Shown here piece after piece: positions 1 to 5,248 of a DNA stretch of 5,248 bases. The notes below the pieces were generated by a model, which saw only the letters and a program-made list of their open reading frames with translations, did not search any database and was not told the DNA's origin. The stretch comes from Solobacterium sp. (GTDB lineage: Bacteria; Bacillota_I; Bacilli_A; Erysipelotrichales; Erysipelotrichaceae): the NCBI GenBank assembly GCA_016284975.1, contig JAEEPV010000285.1:1-5248 (forward strand). The letters run 5' to 3'. Positions within the stretch are counted from its first letter, which is position 1. Every line of letters begins with the position of its first letter. The position numbers were made by a program, and so were the translations under genes.

Positions 1-2
1 AT

Positions 3-113
3 TGTTTTTGCATGTTCAGCGACTATCAGCCTATGACATTAGATGAGTGGATTGAAATAGATAAATCCAGAAGGAAACAAATCAAAACAACCATTATCTT
101 CGCAGAAGAATAA
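3..113 (+). CDS. C-terminal end of an unrecognised protein (5' end outside window)
   Basis: A reading frame is open from the left edge of the window to a TAA at 111-113 and gives 36 residues, including the stretch PMTLDEWIEIDKSRRKQ followed by a short hydrophobic-acidic tail (TTIIFAEE). In-frame ATGs lie at 12 and 33, but neither has a visible Shine-Dalgarno sequence, so I read this as the tail of a gene that begins upstream. I do not recognise the family. The acidic-then-basic helix-like composition is compatible with a small cytoplasmic protein. The local base composition is AT-rich, unlike the gene cluster at 758-5248. Being open over 110 bases at a window edge is weak evidence, so this could also be non-coding. 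Confidence 0.35.
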   Translation, partial: CFCMFSDYQPMTLDEWIEIDKSRRKQIKTTIIFAEE

Positions 114-281
114 CAGAAAAAAACAATGATTCATGGGACATTATCATTTAACGATGACAGTTTTGACGATAAGCTGAAGTTTAGTTAAATAGTTGCAACT
201 GAGAAAATGGTCTAAAATATCATATTTCATAGTATTTTCACTCGACAAAAAAACACAGGCATTAATGATAAGCCCTTTTCT
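114..281. other. AT-rich intergenic stretch, no supported gene
   Basis: No gene is supported here. The same frame as the preceding partial reading frame reopens at ATG 126-128 and runs 20 codons to TAA at 186-188, but there is no ribosome site in front of it. A perfect 10-bp palindrome AGTTGCAACT lies at 191-200. An AAAATA/TATTTT pair around 214-238 could form a weak AT hairpin. I find no clear intrinsic terminator for the upstream frame. Confidence 0.5.
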
Positions 282-283
282 TG

Positions 284-289
284 TATAAT
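284..289 (+). promoter_or_regulatory. -10 box for the toxin-like transcript (RNA I)
   Basis: A consensus TATAAT sits at 284-289, directly preceded by TG. A start about 7 bases downstream would be near G296, exactly where the left inverted-repeat arm begins. The -35 region is poor: TTAATG at 262-267 with a 16-base spacer matches only three positions of the consensus. The perfect -10, and the fact that a strong ribosome site and small gene follow about 100 bases later, are the main support. Confidence 0.55.
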
Positions 290-295
290 CTTTTT

Positions 296-333
296 GCGGC
301 AGCACTATTACGGTGGCGGTTACCTTCTTGCTA
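296..333. repeat. Left arm of imperfect inverted repeat framing the small-peptide locus
   Basis: The reverse complement of 534-566 aligns to this arm with 27 of 33 positions identical and one 5-base insertion (TATTA, about 306-310) in this arm. Shared blocks are GCG-CAG-AC, CGGTTACC and CTTGCTA. At least four of the six differences are transitions. The arm starts at the predicted RNA I start and forms the first part of its leader. Confidence 0.75.
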
Positions 334-387
334 TCAGCATTCTCTGATTTACCACGTGTGGTTTACCGGGGCTATGTGTGATACATG

Positions 388-396
388 AAGGGAGGT
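388..396 (+). promoter_or_regulatory. Ribosome binding site of the 29-residue peptide
   Basis: AAGGGAGGT lies six bases before the ATG at 403, a near-perfect Shine-Dalgarno with ideal spacing. It is the strongest reason to call this very short frame a gene. GAAGG at 387-391 is complementary to CCTTC at 323-327 in the leader, so the site could be partly hidden by folding. Confidence 0.75.
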
Positions 397-402
397 ACTT
401 TC

Positions 403-492
403 ATGGAAACTGTTAGTCTCTGTGTTAGTATTCTCAGTCTGGTTGTCTCGGCAGTCAGTCTGGGTATAGCTCTTGAGAGCAGAAAAAAATAA
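403..492 (+). CDS. Small hydrophobic peptide, putative type I (holin-like/Fst-like) toxin
   Basis: A 29-residue peptide beginning METVSLCVSIL. Residues about 4-24 are a continuous run of Val, Leu, Ile, Ser, Ala and Gly that would span the membrane once, followed by a charged tail ESRKK. This architecture (one membrane helix, a short basic C-terminus, about 30 residues) is typical of Bacillota type I toxins and of the small proteins annotated as putative holin-like toxins. Known members depolarise or damage the membrane when over-produced. The start is fixed by the ribosome site at 388-396. A leader of about 107 nt precedes it, and the last codons run into a bidirectional terminator from which a convergent antisense RNA can read back. 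Toxicity is inferred from architecture and layout only. A harmless small membrane protein is the alternative. Confidence 0.7.
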   Translation: METVSLCVSILSLVVSAVSLGIALESRKK

Positions 493-526
493 CCGCCTCA
501 GCCCGCAAAGTTGATCGGTTATTTTT
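485..526. terminator. Bidirectional intrinsic terminator shared by two converging RNAs
   Basis: AAAAATAACCG (485-495) pairs perfectly with CGGTTATTTTT (516-526), an 11-bp stem around a 20-nt loop in which TCA (498-500) can pair with TGA (512-514). Read rightwards the 3' arm ends in a T run. Read leftwards it ends CGGTTA followed by seven T (489 down to 483). The stem overlaps the last codons and stop of the small peptide gene, as in compact convergent toxin/antitoxin loci. Confidence 0.85.
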
Positions 527-533
527 AACAGAT

Positions 534-566
534 TAGCAAGCGGGTAACCGTCATCGGTACTGTCGC
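534..566. repeat. Right arm of imperfect inverted repeat framing the small-peptide locus
   Basis: This is the partner of 296-333 in inverted orientation, with 27 of 33 positions matching and one gap. It contains GGTAACCG and TAGCAAG, the reverse complements of blocks in the left arm. It lies just downstream of the predicted minus-strand transcription start, so it becomes the 5' part of the antisense RNA. Confidence 0.75.
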
Positions 567-579
567 TTTCTACGCCTTT

Positions 580-607
580 ATAATAACTGAATTGATGGTT
601 TTTTCAA
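580..607 (-). promoter_or_regulatory. Promoter for the convergent antisense RNA
   Basis: Read on the minus strand, TTGAAA (607-602) is followed after 16 bases by TATTAT (585-580). This is a good sigma-A type pair. The predicted start is near 573, immediately before the right inverted-repeat arm, mirroring the position of the RNA I start relative to the left arm. Confidence 0.6.
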
Positions 608-657
608 TAATTTGGTCCTATCTACTTCAACAACACGTCCACCGATCGTTTAATCTC

Positions 658-674
658 TGGGGCAATTTGCCCCA
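658..674. repeat. GC-rich palindrome downstream of the PTS IIA gene
   Basis: TGGGGCA (658-664) and TGCCCCA (668-674) are perfect inverted copies separated by three bases. No T run follows on either strand, so it is not a standard intrinsic terminator. It could stop or stabilise the 3' end of the minus-strand operon mRNA, or be a protein-binding site. Confidence 0.5.
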
Positions 675-757
675 AGGACACCAGCATATATACCAAATGA
701 AAATGAGGATGAACATCGATCCACCCTCAATCTTGATTATTATAATTAATAAATCTA

Positions 758-1267
758 TCAATGAATGACACTCTGACCGCGTGTTACCGGCTGCGGATCC
801 AGGAAATGGAATTTCTTTCCGTTTGGATTCGTGATGATTAGCATTGTGCTCATATCATAGTTGGCAGACAGCTTCCTGAGATCTACTTCTACGATTGGAT
901 CACCCGCATTGACAGTGTCTCCCTGTTTTTTATTCAACAGGCGGAAGCCATCTCCCTTGGCTTCCACCGTGTTGACTCCGCAATGCACCAGAAGTTTCAC
1001 TCCGTCCGTTCTGGTAATGCCAAACGCATGGCCGGTCGGGAATAAGACAGTCAATGTTCCATTTGCCGGAGCACACAGTACAACCTTGTCTTTGTCAAAT
1101 TTGAACGCCGTGCTTTCCCCCATCATCTTTTCCGCGAACACCGGATCCGATACCGTTGTCACATCGATCATATCTCCGTCTGCGACTGCGACGATCGCAT
1201 CATCACTGGCTTCGACCTGCGGCAGCTTGATTTCTTCTTTCTTGAATAACTTATCAAAGATTCCCAT
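758..1267 (-). CDS. PTS system glucose-family IIA component, stand-alone (Crr-like)
   Basis: A cytoplasmic phosphocarrier that takes phosphate from HPr and passes it to a sugar-specific IIB domain. It has 169 residues, the same length as E. coli IIA-Glc, and the family's N-terminal amphipathic helix (MGIFDKLFKK), DPVFAEKMMG at 41-50, the first active-site His in FPTGHAFGI (H80), and the phosphorylated His in LLVHCGVNTVE (H95). H80 and H95 are 15 residues apart, as are H75 and H90 in E. coli. The usual Gly-rich segment after the MMG motif is replaced by ESTAFKFDKDKVVLCAP, a modest departure. The start has AGGAGG at 1281-1276, well placed. The gene begins 17 bases after the GH1 stop and is surely co-transcribed with it. 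No IIB or IIC partner is in the window, so it probably serves a permease encoded elsewhere that lacks its own A domain. Confidence 0.93.
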   Translation of the reverse strand: MGIFDKLFKKEEIKLPQVEASDDAIVAVADGDMIDVTTVSDPVFAEKMMGESTAFKFDKDKVVLCAPANGTLTVLFPTGHAFGITRTDGVKLLVHCGVNTVEAKGDGFRLLNKKQGDTVNAGDPIVEVDLRKLSANYDMSTMLIITNPNGKKFHFLDPQPVTRGQSVIH

Positions 1268-1284
1268 ATTCTCTTCCTCCTGTC

Positions 1285-2802
<1,518 letters not shown>

Positions 2803-2806
2803 TTAA

Positions 2807-3382
2807 TCATAGACAGAACACCAGATATAACAGCGTTCCTACAACCGCCGTCCCGAAGATGATCATGATCGGGCCGGCTTTATATTTGCGTATCAGGATC
2901 AGTGATCCGACAAAGAGGAATACTTCAATCCACCGGATGGAAGCGGAAGGAATCTCACTTAATACCGATGTCCCGAAGAATGCCATTAACAGGATGGTAA
3001 GTCCTGCCCCCGCAATCATTGCGACAACCGCAGGCCGCAGCTCTCCAAGCACATTCTTTACAACACCAAGGTTGCGGTACTTTGTGTAGAAGTACGCCAG
3101 TGTGAGCACAATGATGAGACTCGGTGTCACTGCCCCGAGTGTGCAGATGAGCGCACCGGGAAGACCTGCCATCTTCTGTCCGACAAACGTCGCACTGTTG
3201 ATGATGATCGGTCCCGGAGTCATCTCCGCGATCGTTGTAAGATCGGCATACTCTGCCATTGTCAGCCAGCCTTTGCCTTCCACGACAAGATTCTGTATTA
3301 ACGGCATCGCCGCATATCCGCCCCCAAAGGCGAATAATCCGATCTGGAAATAGACCAGAAACAGTTCAATCAGAAGGATCAT
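2807..3382 (-). CDS. chrA: Short-chain CHR-family (chromate/oxyanion) transporter, second subunit
   Basis: A membrane protein of 191 residues, the length of single-domain CHR proteins, which are half the size of the two-domain ChrA type. Family marks are the glycine-rich FGGGYAAMPLIQ (19-30), the segment AEMTPGPIIINSATFVG (52-68), and MAGLPGALICTLGAVTPS (71-88). Several hydrophobic segments follow (about 89-98, 117-135, 151-164, 170-190). Its N-terminus starts almost directly in a membrane segment (MILLIELFLVYF). AAAGGAGG (3397-3390) precedes the ATG, and the start overlaps the stop of the upstream paralogue by four bases (ATGA), so translation is coupled. Known paired short CHR proteins, such as those of Bacillus subtilis, act together as one chromate exporter. 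The physiological substrate here may be sulfate or another oxyanion. Identification of the family is firm, the substrate is not. Confidence 0.9.
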   Translation of the reverse strand: MILLIELFLVYFQIGLFAFGGGYAAMPLIQNLVVEGKGWLTMAEYADLTTIAEMTPGPIIINSATFVGQKMAGLPGALICTLGAVTPSLIIVLTLAYFYTKYRNLGVVKNVLGELRPAVVAMIAGAGLTILLMAFFGTSVLSEIPSASIRWIEVFLFVGSLILIRKYKAGPIMIIFGTAVVGTLLYLVFCL

Positions 3383-3954
3383 GCGTTCTCCTCCTTTGTC
3401 CGGTTCACGAGGGACATCGCAAGTCCAAGGGCGATGAAGATCAAAATGATCGTTATCGCACTGACCTTGAAGAACCAGGAGGCAATAAAGGCAGCGACCA
3501 TGAGAATGATATTCAGCGTATTCTTTGAATCGATGACATTCTTTGCAAGGTCAATTACCACATCACAGATGATCGCCGCAACACCTGCCCGCATGACCTG
3601 TAATGCCGTCTGGACAATGACATTGGACGCAAACGCATCATAGATCATACAGATGATACTGATGATGACGATGGGTGGAATGACCGTTCCCAATACGGAG
3701 ATCAGTGCTCCTTTTAAACCTGCCATGCGGTAGCCGAAGATGATGGCGCTGTTAACCGCCAGGGCGCCCGGTGCGGACTGGGCGATGGCAGTCATATCCA
3801 GTACTTCATCATCAGTGACCCAGTGAAGTTCCTCACAGAACTTCTTGCGCATCATACCGATGATCACGAAACCTCCGCCGAAGGTAAAGGCGGAGATCGT
3901 CATCATGGTAAAGAACAGTTTTACAAGACTGATGTTTTTCTTTGATTCGCTCAT
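3379..3954 (-). CDS. chrA: Short-chain CHR-family (chromate/oxyanion) transporter, first subunit
   Basis: A 191-residue membrane protein, paralogous to the next gene. CHR-family marks are FTFGGGFVIIGMM (23-35), the segment AIAQSAPGALAVNSAIIFG (56-74) and MAGLKGALISVLGTVIPP (77-94). Hydrophobic segments follow at about 95-106, 120-135, 147-160 and 166-183. The ends are charged (MSESKK at the start, VNRTKEENA at the end), whereas the partner begins with an uncharged hydrophobic stretch, which fits the opposite membrane orientations proposed for paired short CHR proteins. It ends in a 4-base overlap with the partner. Only a weak ribosome site (GTGAG) precedes the ATG at 3954, unlike its neighbours, and a strong hairpin lies 20 bases upstream, so its expression may be reduced or dependent on upstream translation. 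Substrate unproven: chromate is the tested one in the family, sulfate-like oxyanions are an inference here. Confidence 0.9.
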   Translation of the reverse strand: MSESKKNISLVKLFFTMMTISAFTFGGGFVIIGMMRKKFCEELHWVTDDEVLDMTAIAQSAPGALAVNSAIIFGYRMAGLKGALISVLGTVIPPIVIISIICMIYDAFASNVIVQTALQVMRAGVAAIICDVVIDLAKNVIDSKNTLNIILMVAAFIASWFFKVSAITIILIFIALGLAMSLVNRTKEENA

Positions 3955-3974
3955 ATTTCACACTCACTGTGGAA

Positions 3975-4003
3975 ACAGGCGCATAGAACATGCATGCGCC
4001 TGT
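3975..4003 (-). terminator. Strong hairpin between sulfatase and transporter genes, possible attenuator
   Basis: ACAGGCGCAT (3975-3984) and ATGCGCCTGT (3994-4003) form a perfect 10-bp stem with a 9-nt loop. On the minus strand, the direction of transcription, the stem is followed only by TTCC, giving three T in all, too few for a classical intrinsic terminator. It begins 9 bases after the sulfatase stop. It may act as a partial terminator or as an mRNA-stabilising hairpin that sets different levels for the sulfatase and the genes after it. Confidence 0.6.
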
Positions 4004-4011
4004 ATTCAGAT

Positions 4012-5248
4012 TCAGATACCAAGCCGTTTGAACTCTTCTTCCGGTGCATCTGCGTCCACAATCGCATCATGAAGTTTCCGGTTCAGTTCTGTGACATCAG
4101 CAGTTCCGATCAGATCATTCGTTTCCTCAGGATCAGCGGACAGATCATAAAGATGATCTTCCGCGTTTAACTGCAGATAATAGTTGTTCATCGGCATTTT
4201 CATGCACGGAAGGCCGTTTGTGACACGTCCGCCATTTACAAGTTCCGCATGTTTCAGCTGCTCGGTTGAGAAGTATCCGCGGATATTGGTCGGCATCATC
4301 GTGTATTCATACACCTGCGTGTCATTGACCGCATTTTTCATATACACTATTCTGCCGTCTGTCCAGCAGGTGTAATGTCCATGGAGTCCGAAGAGAACAT
4401 GATCTTTCGGTGTCTCTTCTCCCTTGAGGACCGGAAGAATGGATTTTCCGTCCAGTTCCCCCATCGGTTCCTTATCGCAGCCGAAGACATCGAGCAGTGT
4501 CGGCGCAATGTCCACGGTAGAACAAAGCGCATCGCACCGTCCGCCTTCCGTAGTGCCGGGCACATGCAGGAAGAACGGTGTATGAACCAGTTCGTCATAG
4601 CACGGCGGGAAGTTCTTGCCGAGATATTCATGTTCACCAAGCAGGAATCCATGATCGGTGTTCACGATAAGTGCAGTGTCTTTCCACATGTCATGTTCAT
4701 CCATGAAATCGAGCACCCTGCCGAGACTTTCATCACACATGGAGATCAGTGCCGCATATTCCTTGTGACAAAGTTCCAGATCATCGTGATAGTCGCGATC
4801 TTCCGGAACATTGCCGTAACGCGGCCAGTACAGAGTTTCATTTTCCGGCAGTCCGTACATTGCACGGAACTTCTGCGGTACATAGAACGGCTCATGCGGA
4901 TCAAATGCCTCGATCTGTACAAACCAGTTATCCTTCTGCGCATGGTTTTCCAGGAACTCGAGCCCCGCCGCGAAGGTTTTTACACTCGGCATTTCCTCCT
5001 GAACCGTCTGTCTGGTGCGATTGCAGTAATGCTGGGTAACGGAGATTCCGTTTTTATTTAACGGATGTCCATCCGGTACTGTCACATCGATGTCATGCGG
5101 CACATACCGGTCACCTTCCTGCCCGCGAAATCCTTCCCAGGTGTCATAGCGGTTGTGGTACGTGCAGCCACCGTCTTCCCAGTAGTGAGAGTGATCCGTC
5201 ACAAGATGCGTGTAGATACCGTTTGTCTTAAGCACTTCCATCACGGAG
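4012..5248 (-). CDS. Sulfatase family hydrolase, N-terminus cut off by window edge
   Basis: An enzyme of the alkaline phosphatase/sulfatase fold that hydrolyses sulfate esters. The frame is open to the right edge, so the roughly 410 residues seen are the C-terminal part, and a GTG at 5244 or ATG at 5241 is not taken as the start. Counting from codon 5244, visible motifs are FDPHEPFYVP (114-123), the metal-binding Asp-His in NTDHGFLLGEHEYLGK (195-210, D197, H198, K210), HTPFFLHVPG (221-230), STVDIAPTLLDVFG (242-255) and the usual tail LYDLSADPEETNDL (365-378). The segment HLVTDHSHYWEDGGCTYHNRY replaces the common Gly-Lys-Trp-His motif, as in a subgroup of anaerobe sulfatases. The catalytic Cys/Ser-x-Pro-x-Arg motif and any signal peptide lie outside, so activity and location cannot be judged. 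The transporter pair follows 57 bases downstream. Confidence 0.9.
   Translation of the reverse strand, partial: SVMEVLKTNGIYTHLVTDHSHYWEDGGCTYHNRYDTWEGFRGQEGDRYVPHDIDVTVPDGHPLNKNGISVTQHYCNRTRQTVQEEMPSVKTFAAGLEFLENHAQKDNWFVQIEAFDPHEPFYVPQKFRAMYGLPENETLYWPRYGNVPEDRDYHDDLELCHKEYAALISMCDESLGRVLDFMDEHDMWKDTALIVNTDHGFLLGEHEYLGKNFPPCYDELVHTPFFLHVPGTTEGGRCDALCSTVDIAPTLLDVFGCDKEPMGELDGKSILPVLKGEETPKDHVLFGLHGHYTCWTDGRIVYMKNAVNDTQVYEYTMMPTNIRGYFSTEQLKHAELVNGGRVTNGLPCMKMPMNNYYLQLNAEDHLYDLSADPEETNDLIGTADVTELNRKLHDAIVDADAPEEEFKRLGI

Larger units (their letters stand above)
485..573 (-). ncRNA. Putative convergent antisense RNA (antitoxin-like RNA II)
   Basis: A promoter on the minus strand (580-607) would start an RNA near 573 that ends at the shared terminator, giving about 90 nt. 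It has no useful reading frame. It would overlap the end of the toxin-like mRNA only over about 485-526, so contact would begin through the complementary terminator loops. Near its 5' end it can fold a small hairpin (ACCG ATGA CGGT). Its first about 33 nt are nearly the same as the first about 38 nt of the toxin-like mRNA. The existence of the RNA is predicted from promoter and terminator signals, not observed. Confidence 0.5.
574..757. other. Intergenic region between antisense promoter and PTS IIA gene
   Basis: The stretch holds the antisense promoter at its left end, a 7-bp GC-rich palindrome at 658-674, and an AT-rich bulged hairpin (about 735-755) directly after the IIA stop. I see no convincing intrinsic terminator for the minus-strand cluster and no reading frame worth calling. 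A TATAAT at 741-746 on the plus strand has no -35 partner. Confidence 0.5.

Noticed and set aside
126..188. 20-codon plus-strand frame after the partial left-edge frame
   Set aside because: No ribosome site, very short and in AT-rich DNA. In-frame reopening after the stop at 113 is noted but does not by itself support a pseudogene.
741..746. Plus-strand TATAAT as a promoter antisense to the IIA gene
   Set aside because: No -35 element at a usable distance and no plus-strand gene downstream. Expected by chance in AT-rich DNA.
735..755. AT-rich hairpin just after the IIA stop as operon terminator
   Set aside because: The stem is bulged and almost entirely A-T, with no T run after it on the minus strand. 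Too weak to call.
4375..5061. Plus-strand open frame of 228 codons opposite the sulfatase
   Set aside because: Antisense to well-supported sulfatase motifs, with no ribosome site and no recognisable domain.
5239..5244. GTG/ATG at the right edge as the true start of the sulfatase
   Set aside because: The frame remains open to the edge, and the protein from here would lack the catalytic motif and first metal ligands found in the N-terminal part of all sulfatases.

Overview
The window looks like chromosomal DNA from a low-to-mid GC, sugar-fermenting member of the Bacillota, probably a gut-type clostridium or erysipelotrich. The signs are strong AGGAGG-type ribosome sites, a stand-alone PTS glucose-family IIA protein, a phospho-beta-glucosidase, a sulfatase of a type common in gut anaerobes, and a very small toxin-like membrane peptide locus. 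No species can be named from the sequence alone.

Layout. Bases 1-280 are AT-rich (I count about 31% GC over the first 240 bases) and hold only the tail of an unrecognised plus-strand reading frame. Bases 284-607 form a compact locus that resembles a type I toxin-antitoxin system. It has a -10 box, a structured leader of about 107 nt, a perfect ribosome site, a 29-codon hydrophobic peptide ending in Ser-Arg-Lys-Lys, a two-way terminator, and a convergent promoter that would make a short antisense RNA. The two converging RNAs would begin with nearly the same sequence, because the locus is framed by an imperfect inverted repeat. Bases 574-757 are intergenic.

Bases 758-5248 are a single minus-strand gene cluster of higher GC. 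In transcription order it contains a sulfatase (N-terminus cut off by the window edge), two short CHR-family (chromate/oxyanion) transporter genes overlapping by 4 nt, a GH1 6-phospho-beta-glycosidase, and a 169-residue PTS IIA-Glc protein. Gaps are 57, -4, 85 and 17 bases, so co-transcription is plausible. The 57-base gap holds a strong 10-bp hairpin and the 85-base gap a small palindrome, which may divide the cluster into sub-transcripts.

How the genes may work together (inference): the PTS protein phosphorylates an incoming beta-glycoside, the GH1 enzyme cleaves the phosphorylated sugar, and the sulfatase removes sulfate from the same or a related glycan. The paired CHR transporter, whose known substrate chromate is a sulfate analogue, might move the released sulfate. 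No PTS IIB or IIC gene lies in the window, so the membrane permease must be elsewhere or encoded just outside it.
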